From assembly GCF_029227915.1 (NCBI RefSeq), contig NC_079888.1, positions 15,731,001-15,795,000 on the forward strand: a stretch of 64,000 nt of DNA, read 5' to 3'. Made by a program: the position numbers and the translations under genes. This DNA comes from Hydractinia symbiolongicarpus (lineage: Eukaryota; Cnidaria; Hydrozoa; Anthoathecata; Hydractiniidae). The notes beneath the pieces were generated by a model. The model worked only from the letters and a program-made list of their open reading frames with translations. It was not told the DNA's origin and did not search any database. Of this stretch, positions 13,376-32,189 are shown one piece after another. Position 1 is the stretch's first letter. Each line of letters starts with the position of its first letter.

Positions 13376-13500
13376 ATATATATAGAGAGATGTGCATATT
13401 CTATGCAGGCCCAATTAGGGTCTGAGTCCTGCTAGACAACTCCCTACAACATTTAATGGCCCAAAGTGCGAGAGTTATAACCACTAAGCTGCAGTGCATA
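13376..13500 (-). mobile_element. Internally deleted fragment of tRNA-derived SINE (family 1)
   Basis: Matches the minus orientation of the SINE best seen at 54552-54906: GATGTGCATATT at the tail side, GGCCCAATTAGGGTCTG, GCTAGACAACTCCC, and a head remnant with GAGAGTTATAACCACTAA. The central GGGTTAACCC body is missing. Confidence 0.7.
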
Positions 13501-13800
13501 TGGGACGTGGGAATTAAAAATTAATAAAAACAAATATAAATATATGTATATATTAAATAAGCATTATGTCAAGCCCGTCAGAATAAAAAGGAATTTTTTA
13601 AAAAAATCAAAAGACCCGATGTAAAAATGTTTTTTGGTTTTTACGTGAAGCAACAACATGTAGTAAATTAAAAATATATACCGAACGTAAGCACTCCTTT
13701 TGGTATTAAAACAAGACAGTTATTTTAAATTCTTTTTAGTAATTTACAGCTAAGCAATTTTTAAAGCATAATCAAACTGTGCTTGCACAGATACATTTTT

Positions 13801-14083
13801 CCGGCTTTAAATCTGTTCTGTCCTGATTATAAACAGGACGGCCGGATTATGTACCATGGCCTGATTATGCTTTTTTTTGCCCTGATGTTGTGGCAACTGG
13901 ATTAAAGCCGGCTTGCCCCGACTATGTTCGTTTTTAAGTGTCAAATAATATTTTTTTAAATTGTGGTAAGTAATAAGCTTGTCCTGACTATGTTGCCCTG
14001 ATTATGTATTTTTTGCCCTGTTCTTAACCAGGACAAGCTCCCCTGCATAATCATGACAGGGTTTATTATCCGGGCAGAACAAA
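13801..14083. mobile_element. Small MITE-like inverted-repeat element
   Basis: The left arm CTGTTCTGTCCTGATTATAA is matched in inverse at 14055-14083 (about 75-80 percent by eye). Inner arms CCGGCTTTAAATC and GATTAAAGCCGG also pair. The interior repeats CCTGATTATG several times. It has no coding capacity. Confidence 0.5.
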
Positions 14084-17000
14084 CCCCCCTTTTTGTCCTC
14101 TAGCTATTAGCTAGCTAAAACATAAAAAAAATTTTCCTGTTTGGGTCCCTTTAAAAAATATTTTCTCATTCAACTTGAATATTTCTTGTTCAACTAGCTA
14201 TATTTCTGTCAGATTATGAGACCTCCTTTTCATTCTCTTAGCTGGAATTCATATATTCAAGTTATTAACTTAGCTAGTTATACATCCTGTAGATATTCAA
14301 TAGTCAAAGCTTTATTAGTTTAATAAAATTTGAAATTTTATTTATCTTCTGTCTTCTTTATAACTATATCTATAGCTAGCCAACTAAAAGAAAGCAAAAT
14401 TCTAAAAGTTAATAAAAGCTCTTTGCCACGAATCACTGTATCCTCTTATTTTTAGCTAAGCTAATTAAAGTCCATTTTCGTAAACAATGATTTGACTAGC
14501 TGCTTGAGAAACTCTCCTTGTAGTAGCTAGTAGCTACATAGCTACACGCACAAAACATGCTTCATATGCGAGAAGCTTCAGCATAATTTTTAAGAAAGAC
14601 AAGAACACTACTAACCTAGAGAATTACAATGTCTAGCTCTCTTTAGGTAAAATTGGAACTTTTTTTGGGAAAAATTACTTTTCATGACAATCACTTTCCT
14701 TTGTTGTTTTGTATTCACTGCGGTGGAGAGATATAAGAGAGAAATTAAAGCACAGACCTGTTCGCCTTCCGCCCCTTTTTTATAAACCCGCCTGACAAAG
14801 AGGAATCCCTCAAGCCCTCAACCCAACAAACCCTAGTCCTCCCTCGCTTATATTTTATGAAACGGTCCTTGTCTTGACGTCGTCATCGCAGTACAGCCAG
14901 ATTGTGGTTGTTGTGTGTTGTGAACGCCATGCGGATTTAAAACACTTCCCGGCCTGTTTATAAACAGGATAGAGCATGGGATTAGCGAACCCGTTTGTAT
15001 GACTTTTATAAATTGGACACAACTGAATTTATCCAACTAACGATATAACTACCGATTTTTTCTGATTGATCTTCTCTTTCACACCTTTAAGTTAAATATA
15101 TAACTTTTGCCGGACTTGTAAACTAAGCCAGAAGAACTATAAAACCGTAAGAAAAGTTTGAGAAAATAAAGAATCAGACTAGTTTGAAGATTTTGTGTCA
15201 ACATTAAAGTACGCCATGGAGACGAAGTTAGTCAAACTGGCTGTTCAGGACGCTAGTGAAATTTTTTTACGATGGGAAGGATGTACAAGTTATGATAAGT
15301 GGCGTAAAATAACTCGATGAACTCAAAAAACTTTACTGGAAAGTTACCAATAAAGACATTCCAGGACCAAATAAAGTACGGATGACGCCCGACTGTAAGG
15401 ATGAAGGTTTTCATCAATATAAAATACTGATGGAAAGTTTATTAAAAATGCAGCAAAACATGCTGTAACACTAGATCATTATTTTCATCTGGTAGTGAGA
15501 TATTATAGGAAAAATATATTTATGAGTATGACATCATTGCGCTCAGTTTATTTTGGGCCTTTGTTTAAAAAACGCAAATCGGGAACGAAATGTTGATTAA
15601 CTCGTGTTCCTTTTACATAAAACTCTCACACATAACTACGAAAATAACTAAACGAGCGTAGTAAAAGTAAATTTTGGCTAGCCAGCTTTTTATTCTTTGT
15701 GATGTCCAGCTACTGTTATTTTATGATGGGTCACAGTGAAAATATGTACCTGAAGACACTGCTGAACGTTGAGACAGTCTAAGCATGTTTACGGTCAGCC
15801 AGCTGTAAATCTCAAGTTAAGCCACTGAATATCCAAAATTTAGCTAGCTAGCTAGTTAGATATATTTTGCTTTGCGTATTTTGAAAACTTTGCAGGATCT
15901 AATTCCAAATAGGGGGAAAGCACATTTGGCATCATTGAAAACTAATAGTCATGATGGATTGATGTCTTCTGTTAACCCTATTCATGCCGGGTTGTTTTAA
16001 AGTCCTTATCTACGGGCGGGTTAAATTGACCCGCTCACAATGTCTGGTCAAACACGTGACCTAAAAAACAAATCTTGCCCAATGTTAAACCACTAGAAAG
16101 TCGTTTTGCCTATTCATAAAATTGAAAATGACGAATGTCGCAAAATATGTTAAAACGAAACAAGCCAAAAATGTTTATATTTTATAGGATAATTTTTATC
16201 TAATTTACAATGCCTGTTTTATTTGGAAACTCACAAAGCCAATTTTCCTGATCCTAGAACGAACATCACGAACAACACCTTTCCCTTATTAAGGAAAGAA
16301 ATATTTGTGATCAGAAAACAAAAGTGGCGCCATTAAAAACAGAACATTTTTCTCTACAAATACTACACAAAATTAGTCAGCATTACTCTAATAAATTAGC
16401 TATGCCAACGTATAACAATATTTCCGCCGGAAAAATTTAAAATATTCAGGTTACAAAAATATAATTTTCATTCGGCAAGGATAGACAAAATTCGTGTTTT
16501 TTTTTAGTTATAGATCTGATACGTTGACTTTAAAGATCTTCAAATAAAGATTTTTTTAAAAAAAATGACGTGCGTTGTTAAAACATGGGGATAATATTGA
16601 AGTCTAAATAGTAAAACTGTCAATTACTTCGTTCAGTTTTTTACTTTGTTTTTCGCTTTATTTTATTTGGGGTAAATTTTCAGATACCTTTTTCGTACTG
16701 ATTTCGCGCTCGCGCAAAATCTCCATTATTACGCGATATATAGCACAGAAATTACGCGCAAAAACTTCTGCGCGAAAATGTACTACAGTTTACAAAACAG
16801 AAACACATCTGTATATTGTCTAAACACCCAGAATTTTGCTATTTTTTGCGCGAAATACATCAGAAATTCATACACATACAAATCAAGACGAATAAGGTAC
16901 GTTTTTATTTTCTCTATAATCTCTAACAGCACGTCCGACCTTATTTACTCGTCCATAACAACAACAAAACCTGACATTAAAACAATAACACGTGATCTAA

Positions 17001-17095
17001 ACACATGACAACTACAAACAAAACATGCATAAACATAAATATAAATTATTACTTGTAGTATATAAATAAATTTCCTCGTAAAACATTTAAAAGTG

Positions 17096-17101
17096 TTTAT
17101 T
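17096..17101 (-). terminator. Likely poly(A) signal AATAAA of GMPPB
   Basis: AATAAA on the minus strand, about 130 nt beyond the GMPPB stop codon. It is the first canonical hexamer seen downstream. Confidence 0.45.
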
Positions 17102-17227
17102 ACTTCCGTTGAAGAAAGAGACACTAGAACGAACGAAACTGTAGAATAAGAGCAGAGAGACGTAGCAGATATTTTCAAAAAGTTACTGTAATATAGCACC
17201 TAGATCGAGTATAATGTATGCGGGGGT

Positions 17228-24058
<6,831 letters not shown>

Positions 24059-24674
24059 TTAACAGTGTATTCCTCTAAAGATAAACAAAAATACATGAAA
24101 TTATCCTACACACAAATAAAAACAACATGAGACCTGACACGTCGACTGATAGCTATGGAAATATCCGCCATTGACAATGAAAACAAAGATTCACTTTCGA
24201 TTTGGTATATCAAGACAAAAACAATAACAAACAATTATAATGGCGCAATAACCGCACGCTTGCATTCCTTCTTTGCTACTGGTATTTGCCAGGCAACACA
24301 TGGTTTAACTGAGAACTGGGTAAGATTCGTTTGTTTACCTTCCCTTGCACATTTGCCATTATACCAAATATTTTATATTATATTCCCTTGCAAGGCAAGA
24401 AAGCATACAAGCACACAATCTTTCTTTGGAACCAAAAACTTTGTTGTGGTGGGGTGGCGCAACTGAAGTTCATCAATTTTTACACCAATTTCTACTTAAA
24501 TTTTTTACTAAGTAGTTTATGATGTTTTGTTTTTGTAGGACAGTTAGAGGGAAAACCACTAATATTTTTTGTAGTATTGCAGTAGACTGTATATACATAG
24601 CTATGTATATGTACTGCTATTTATGTAAAAATCCAAAACAGGTTTTTTGGTCAGTGCACATTTGCAGAACAACT

Positions 24675-25038
24675 TAGATAGATAGATAGATAGATAGATA
24701 GATGTGCATATTTTACATGGCTAGCCTCACAAATATCGAGGGATATACCCTGTCTATTATTTCCAGAAGGGGCCATGGCGTAGATGGAGAGTCCTAGAGT
24801 ATTTAATGCTTATTTTGAGCTACGCAGACCCAATTAGAGCCCGCGCTCTGCTAGACAACTCCCGGCAACATCCAACGGCCCACGCAGTGTGCCATCTTCC
24901 CAATTTCCCTCACATGGCTTGGGTTAACCCGGGGTTATGGTAACATTCACTCGCCCATGTTGAATCGCCGTCAAGAGGAATCTAACCCTGGTCTCCCGCA
25001 CAGAGTACAAGAGCTATAACCACTATTCTACGGCGCCA
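24675..25038 (-). mobile_element. tRNA-derived SINE, family 1, near full length
   Basis: On the minus strand: a head beginning TGGCGCCGTAGAATAGTGGTT, B-box region about 60 nt in, then CGATTCAACATGGGCGAG, central body GGGTTAACCC..CCATGTGAGGGAAATTGGG, GCACACTGCGTGGGCCG, and tail GATGTGCATC-type end with (ATCT)n at 24675-24703. It is a nearly complete copy of the element at 54552-54906. Confidence 0.85.
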
Positions 25039-25110
25039 CACTTTAGCTAGTTATCTAGCTTTACATATTACAATAGGACATTTGCCATAGGTTATTTAAT
25101 CCAAGATAAA

Positions 25111-25350
25111 ATTCGATTCAATATGGGCATGTGAATGTTACCATAGTAACACCCAAACCATGTGGGGGAAATTGGAGGGAGTTGTCTGGTAGAGCGCAGA
25201 CCTAAATTGGGTCTGTGTAGCTTAAAATGAGCATTAAATACTCTAGGACTCCTCATCCAAGGCATGGCCTTTATTGGAAATAATCGGCAGAGTATATCCC
25301 TCAATATTTATGAGGCTGGCTATGTAAAATATGCACATCCATCTACACAT
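25111..25350 (+). mobile_element. tRNA-derived SINE, family 1, 5'-truncated
   Basis: Starts within the post-head ATTCGATTCAATATGGGC, keeps CCATGTGGGGGAAATTGG and GAGCATTAAATACTCTAGGA, and ends AATATGCACATCCATC. The GGCACACTGTGTGGGCC segment is deleted. It lies in inverted orientation 72 bp from the copy at 24675-25038. Confidence 0.8.
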
Positions 25351-26619
25351 CACCTAATGCTGCTTTACCAATAGAAATAAAATAATAAAAAATTGTTTAT
25401 TATATATTATTATTCTTTACCCAGGATAGTTAGACTTGCCTTATAATATAAATATGTTTTTAACTGGATTGTTTTGTGTTACTTAAAATAATAAGATATA
25501 ACATTCTGCTCCATGTGATATACTAGGTTACCAACTCGCCAAGAACTCCAGTATACATAAGGTTGAGCTCAGGTGATTTTTTTACCAATATCTCTGAAAT
25601 GCAAAATGGCGCTTTAAATTTTGTTTACTGCACCACAAAAATTGGCAAAGTATTAAAGAATTGAGTGACATTATTAACTATATATTTATCGGTTAAATTG
25701 TATCAAAGGAGCAACAAAATTTCTTGACAAAGATTGCTGTTAATACCATCACAATATCTGTCATTATTTTTTTTGTCATTGTTTGTGCAGAACTTTTAGA
25801 CAAGGTTTCATGTCTTGCTGTTAGTGAACACTTTGAACACTGTCATTATGAGGGACATCTTGTTTTGATGGGCGAAATAATTTTGACATTTAGCTTTTTT
25901 GCCGTTTTAAGGCGAGTCAACACCCTTGTTGTGATATAATTAAGTGTATACATTTTCCAGCTACTTTCATTTTACGCTAATCTGTGATGGAATTATTTCC
26001 TCTTGACCAATTACATAATTTGAGAGGATGGATTGCTTTGGCTGTTTTGTCAGCAGCTACGATTAAAATATTTTGACCTGTTGATTTATTTATGCAGTTA
26101 GCCTCACTTATGTTGGGGGTTTTATATTTAAGAATCACCATCTTGTCTCCGTGATGATGTTTTACATGTGTATTATAACAAATTCTAAACATATATATTA
26201 GTCATCTCTCATAGATATATATGCCCTGTCAATTGTCTTTTATTTCAAGAGCACAGCTTACATTGTCAACTGTTGCATTTGTCATTTTTATGATTTATTT
26301 CTTCCCTCTAGACATTTTTGTGCTCTTTAGACCTCTCCTCTAGACACTTAAAACAGTGTGTATCAGTTGTTAGGTGTAGTCCATATTGCGATTTTTAACT
26401 TAAGTCTGGAAGTCCTTAGACTGGGTAATGTTTTGGCTTTCTATAGCAGTCCTATATTAGGATAGTGTTATTAAAGCGTAAGTGTCCTTTGCCAACAGTT
26501 GAGCCTATCCCATCTAATGACAATGTTGTTTTCAGTGTGAGAGTCCTTTGTCTGTGGTTGGGCCTTATAACACCAGAATATTTTATTTACACGTTTTTTA
26601 AAAGCGTGAGAGTCCTTGT

Positions 26620-26745
26620 CAATCATCATCATTCATCATTCTTGGCTTAACATCTGTTTTCCATGTTGGCATGGGTTGGACGTGGTATATTAATGACCCT
26701 CTTCAATAGTTAGGCTTTTACCAACTTGAGACAGTTATATACATT
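26620..26745 (-). mobile_element. 3' end fragment of a non-LTR retrotransposon (LINE)
   Basis: Reverse-orientation match to the last part of the fragment at 52952-53345: GGGTCATTAATATACC, CCAACCCATGCCAACATGG and AAGCCAAGAATGATG, then GAT-rich repeats. Only the last roughly 120 bp is clear. Confidence 0.6.
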
Positions 26746-26977
26746 TATCCAAGGTTGACCCAGGCATGTTAAGTCCATTACAACTGCGAATACACCAACC
26801 TGCTTTTTGGCAAGTCGTCCGGTCTTAAGATGAATCGGTTCGACGTCTTAAGTTGGGTCAGTTAAGCTGAAGGAAGTCTACAAGCACACCAGCCACTCAA
26901 CTAAGTAACAGCCTAAGTTATATTCCTTTTTTATGCTAAACATGTTAAGCAACAAAGATCAACTCACACTTTATAGT

Positions 26978-27041
26978 TTTGCCAGGGTCGAACATAAGAC
27001 CTTCCGCAATGAAGACGACCGCTCTACCACAAAGCCACCAG
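26978..27041 (-). mobile_element. tRNA-derived SINE head, family 3
   Basis: On the minus strand TGGTAGAGCGG (A-box-like) and TGTTCGACCC (B-box-like) are about 30 nt apart, followed by CTGGCAAAACTATAAAGTG. The same head and body order occurs at 51740-51985, which defines a family. Confidence 0.55.
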
Positions 27042-27479
27042 ACCTGTGTATAACATCCAAAAAAGGAAAATTAACTGCTGAAGCACATTATTTTTGTTTT
27101 TGTAGTAACTTTATTCAACTCAATCTCTCTGTACATGCTACATGACAATGCAAATAAAGCTGTTAAATAAATTAATGACAGAAGAATTTCCTTTTACAGT
27201 AAATTGTTTTTTTAATGAATCAAAGTAATTTAACAAAGTTTTGAGCAAATCAGATTTTTAAGACCATTTTTGCAAAGTTTTAAATTGGTTTAAACAAAAA
27301 ACATTTTCTAAACAACATTGGTTTTCTTTATATATATAAATTTAATATATATAATTTTGCTGTAAATGACAAGAACGTTGTAATACGCATAGATAGTGCA
27401 AGATTGAAATGCATCTGGTTGAAAGTTGTTTGTATTTTTTTTTTTCTTTAATGTAGGTTGTTGACTTTCTTCATCTGCA

Positions 27480-30400
27480 ATGGGTGTGACATGGTAAGTA
27501 ATTTATATATCCTAGATATCTACATAGTGTGTAGTCAAGAAGAAGAAGTTGATGGGTCAAGCCAAAAGCGTAAAATGTGCACATGGGGGTTGTAAAAGTA
27601 ACATATGTATGCATACATATTTTTTTTGTACTACAGCCAGATTAAACTAACTCGTTTCAAGCATTTTTTGTATTTTTCACAAAAATGAATTAAAGTAATA
27701 AGATATTGTAATGATAATTGAATAAAGGAAATAAAGAAAAAGTGGGTATATATAATTAAGACTAGGTACGCTATACGTGGGTTTTTATTATAAGCATACA
27801 ACTTTGTGAGGAAGTGTAACTTTATTTTGGTAATCTATTTATTTTTGTGATTTTTTTTAAATTATGATTGCAAAATATGCTAATTATAAAAGTTTATACA
27901 CTAAATTTGCATATTAATTAATAAAAAATATTTATCCTAGGAATTAAAAACATATTTTGGAAAAGTGTGTATTAAACACAAACAAACAAAGTAACTAAAT
28001 TTAAGTTAAAAGTTGTGTGTGAACAAAAACAGGATGCTGTTTTTTATTCTGCATAATATGAACTTTCCTTACCAAGAGAATTTTAAAAGGTTAGGGATTG
28101 TGGAGAATTTGTTACCAGTAAGAATGGTGTTGTGTCCTTGAACAAAATGAACTTCATCCATTTAAAATAACCATTACATTTCTCAGAATTTTTCCAGCTG
28201 TTGATATACAATCGTTTTTTTACAATTTTTTTTGTTCAGTGTATTTCCAATAACAATTCCAGATGGAAAAAGTTCTCACCAGGTTTTTGACTGTATTCAA
28301 AAGAAATTAGAATTTGTTTCTGCAGAAAAAGTGGGAAGTTGGAACGTTGACTGTGAAGCATACCAATCAACGCAGACTACAGGTAGGTCATTAATTCGTC
28401 ATGAAACTGTTGGTTTGAAAAAGTTTTTGTAGCCGAATCTTGCTGCATAGCTAATAAATAATCTAAACATCATCATTATAGGGTGTAAAGCACAAGAAAT
28501 TTAATGGCTGAAGGCTTTATTTAACCTGTTTTCATTTATTTCTTTCAGATGGGAATGTCAAGCTCATCTATTTAATGCACAGTAGTGAACAACCACAACT
28601 CACATTTTCTATTTTGGAAAACAATACTTGCGTGGTTTCAGACAATGGATTTCATTTGATGATCAGTAAACTGAAATTATTTTATACACCAAGGAAAGGA
28701 GGGAAAATCGATGTGAGTGACCTCAAAGTTGAACAACTTATTCGACGTTGCGTAAGAAGTTGCTTGTGGCCTTCGTAATCACAAGGTCCGTGGTTCGGTC
28801 CACAGCACGGACAAGCTTAGCAAGTGTGTGTTTACAGCTACGGGCTAACCCATGCCATGTGAGGGAAACTGGGTACGCTATCCCGGTGTATACTTAATGT
28901 ATACATTCAGAACACAGAACCCACATTGATAAAAGTGTTTCCAGCACTAAAGTGGATATATCCTGTATAAATGTTCAGAATAATAATAAAACTCTCTTCG
29001 AATTAATGTAAATTGACTTCACTGCAGGTTGTATCTGATCTGTTGTTCGCAAGAGGTTGGAATTTGAATATAAAATAGTATTTTCTTTTTTTTTAGGTGA
29101 AAGGGACGAAATATGCTCTTGGTGATTTTGATATTAAAGTTGGCAACATAACTCAAGCATCTAATTTTAAGGGGATCCTTATGGAGGTACAAAACAGGTT
29201 CTTGTTGAATTCTTTTGTGTAATGAAAATAATTTTAGTAAAGCGTTATTGAAACCCTTTTCTACATTTAACTTTCAAAATCTTAAACATTAAACTTTATC
29301 AGGATAATAAAAAACTTGCCGCCTGACAAAGACGATTTTATCAACATATAAAACTAAAAAATAGCATCAAGTTTTAGGCTCACTCAGTACTAGTGATGTA
29401 ATAAGTGAGAAAAAAATGAATAAAGCATATGACAATCACATATCTTGAGTTTTCTTATCATTTCTGTGATTGATGGTAAATTTAGACTTACTAAATATTT
29501 TTGCAACTCCTTAGATGACAAAATTTGCTATTAAACGTTACATGATACTTCCGGTGTCCTTTTGTCAAGAAAGTCATCACAAAAGTTTCTCTGGATCATC
29601 TAATTTTATTGAACCTAGCAATATAGGATGTTATTGCAGGTTTTTTGATAAGCAAAGCAGAGAAAATACGTTTTCTGGCATCCTAATTCAAAAAATCGCA
29701 TTTTACGTAAGTCTCGGTTATGGAAAGAAATCAGCATAGGGTTTTATCAATTGCTAATGTAATGTTGTATTTTTGTTTTCATATTTTAAACATATAACAA
29801 CTTCGCATGGTCATAACTGCTACTCGTATGTTTGTTGGTGATGATAAAAAAAGGTAATCGTTACGGAATCAAAAAAGAAGGAAAAAAAATAATGAAAACA
29901 TTGTAATTGTAAATTGTATGTACTACCATAGAAAATTTTCGTTCAGGAAAATTATTAAACTGATTATTAGTAATGAAATTTACTCTCGAAAAAATTTTTT
30001 CGGATAAGGTGCATTGAATGTAAAAGACGGCTATCCCGTTCTGAAACCTATTTCAATTGTGCTTCTTGGTGAAAATACCTTTACGGTTTTTTCGAACTGT
30101 AACACTAAATTAATGCATTGGAGTTTTCGTAATGACAGTTTGAGACATGAGTGGCTCTTTGCCAAGTCTTATAAAGACTACCACTATTTTCCTTCTTATC
30201 GTATATTTTATCGCTATAAACTGTTGTGTTAAATTTTACGTAGGTTGTAATTTGCTAAAAAAAGGTGCGCGAATTGTGATTCGCAAAATTAGATAAAAAT
30301 AAAATTAGTATGCTTGAAGCAGCTATTTATTTTACTTTATTTACAGGTGGAATACAAGCCGTGTTCGGTTCCCAATCAATGCTGGAGTTTGTTGAACGAA

Positions 30401-30541
30401 TTCGTTACCACCGTTCTTCATATTAACGCCACTTTTCCTACCCAACCACGGTCACTAGTGGATCAAAAACTGAATATGTTTTGTATAGCTGATACAATGC
30501 TTCAATACCTCCCTTTTATATCATCTACGAAGAAGTCCTGA
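27480..30541 (+). CDS. MED20: Mediator complex subunit 20, complete
   Basis: Five exons: 27480-27493, 28240-28382, 28549-28712, 29097-29186 and 30347-30541; 201 aa, against about 212 in human. MED20 is part of the Mediator head module and, with MED18, bridges regulators and RNA polymerase II in the nucleus. Matches to the family by eye: the start MGVTCVFPITIPDGKS, a central VDCEAYQS, LMHSSEQP, GTKYALGDFDIKVG, then VEYKPCS..CWSLLNEF and the near C-terminal ADTMLQYLPF. The first coding exon is only 14 nt and is chosen because it supplies exactly the conserved MGVTC start in phase. Intron 3 carries a SINE. A first AATAAA downstream is at 30992-30997. Confidence 0.95.
28741..28990 (+). mobile_element. 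tRNA-derived SINE, family 2, inside MED20 intron 3
   Basis: The head contains a B-box-like GGTTCGGTCC after CGTAATCACAAGGTCCG. The body GGGCTAACCCATGCCATGTG then AGGGAAACTGGG closely matches the family-1 body GGGTTAACCCAAGCCATGTG with AGGGAAATTGGG. The end is GGATATATCCTGTATAAA followed by an AAT-rich tail. Head and tail differ from family 1. Confidence 0.65.
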
Positions 30542-32189
30542 GACAGTGTTTGGAAATAGAAATCATCACAGGAGGAGTATCGAGGGAAGCTTAAATAACG
30601 TTTGTTATTGCGCGAGAATATTTACGTCAACCGAACTAACAGTTTTGCATCGTAAATATATTAGGATAAATTCACATGTGGACATATTTGTTGTTCCATT
30701 GAACTTGATGTTTTTGTCAACATCTTTCATGTTACTTTTTTGCGATATTATTTGATCCTATCAGGCTTTTTTAACCCTTTTTCACTTTAGTTTACAATAA
30801 CATTAGACCGCCCGTGGGCGACATCTAATTGTTTGGTTAGAGCGAGATATTTGTCCCGATATTTTTTTGGAATTTTTTTCTATGGTGTTATATTTCGCCG
30901 CACAACTTCATTGTCATGTAATCATTGTTTTGACGGGGTCCGTACACTTTCGTGAGAGAGATAATTTTCACTTCATTATGTATGTTTCATGAATAAATCC
31001 ACCAGGTGCTACTTAAGTGATCAACAGCGACCAAACAACCTTTCCAGATTAGCAAAGAAGATAACCAGGATACCAAGCTCATTTAATATGGTGATAAAAA
31101 AGATGTAAACTACTGCGCTGTGCTCTTCAAGAATTTATTAAACAATAAAAAAAGAAAACATGAGATAGCCAGCTACAATTTTTGTGAATAAGCATGAAGG
31201 CTCGAGTGAGTATAAAAACTCCAACTTTAAATATGTTCCTTATTTTGATAATTTCCACTTCTCCAGTCGTGCCATTGATTTGTTTTGATAATCCTGAGGA
31301 ATACTCTTTCGGTTAGGGTTGGCCGTATATTCTAAAAGAGCTATACTTAAGTCATAAAACTTGTCACAATTGTAGTAAGGAGACAAAAGGAAAAGTCATT
31401 AGCAATTTTAAAATCGAGCTATATTTTGAGAGCGTCCTGAACAATATTTTGCTATTTTGTTTCGATTTTTTAGTAATATGAACAATAATATCTTCTGGTT
31501 TTTGGCAGATAAGTCTCGAATCAAGTTGAAAAGTTTGCTACGGCGATAATTTAGCTTGACCAATATTACGCTTCTCTTTCATAAAGTCATCAAAAGTTAG
31601 TCTGTTTTAAATTCCACCTGTTGCCCATCTGAAAGTTAGTCCGATATAGTTTAGGCGTACAGTGTAAATTTTATACCAGCGGACTGTAACAGAAGATGTC
31701 GACGATTTTTTTGTTAATAACAATATTAGGCACTTGTGCCATTTTCGTTTTGCAACTTGAGTAGAATTCATATAGCTAAACTTTCTCACACGTTAAAGTC
31801 AATCAAGTCTAAAGGACAACTGAGAAATTTTCGGAATTCGAGTACTTAAGAACTAAAAATATCGATAAAACTCTCTTTTGAATAAAACCTTGTAGAACAC
31901 GATTTATGCAGGTAATTCCTACTTAAAGGCGGAAAGTGTTAAAGAGTTTTCTTGTTTCGTACTAAACAGCGAAATAATCATACGAGAATCTTTATACAAG
32001 CAGCTAGACGCACGCAAAGTAGTTACAAGGAGTTGAAATCGAATCACCATTCTGTCTTTATTTCAGTGCGACAAACGATTCTATTTTACACAATATTCCC
32101 AAGGAGGATAAGGACATAAACAACAGTGAAAAGACAATTTAAAACAGTCTTTATTACAAAATGCATCTCTGTTCACGATAGCGATAGTT
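30542..32189. other. Convergent spacer between MED20 and SMaseD-like copy A
   Basis: Holds the MED20 3' flank (candidate AATAAA at 30992-30997) and the 3' flank of the minus-strand gene (AATAAA on the minus strand at 32150-32155, 35 nt past its stop). A short hairpin CCGCCCGTGGGCG is at about 30810. No gene is recognised; the 60-aa open frame near 31607-31789 has no family resemblance. Confidence 0.6.
32150..32155 (-). terminator. Poly(A) signal of SMaseD-like copy A
   Basis: AATAAA on the minus strand 35 nt past the stop. The homologous hexamer lies 39 nt past the stop of copy B, within otherwise conserved 3' flank. Confidence 0.6.

Larger units (their letters stand above)
9205..17227. other. 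Intergenic spacer, repeat-rich, no recognised gene
   Basis: Lies between the ELAPOR-like start and the GMPPB stop, both on the minus strand. It holds degenerate repeats (9640-10010), a foldback element (10163-11120), a 21-bp minisatellite (11572-11647), a SINE fragment (13376-13500) and a small inverted-repeat element (13801-14083). A short 5-bp-spaced palindrome (GCGGGTTAAATTGACCCGC) lies near 16015-16035. Open frames here are short, have no family resemblance, and I do not call them. From 14100 to 17200 I see only AT-rich sequence. Confidence 0.6.

Noticed and set aside
15216-15320. Short frame starting METKLVKLAVQDASE
   Set aside because: It stops after about 35 codons, no continuing exon with matching phase was found, and no family is recognised.
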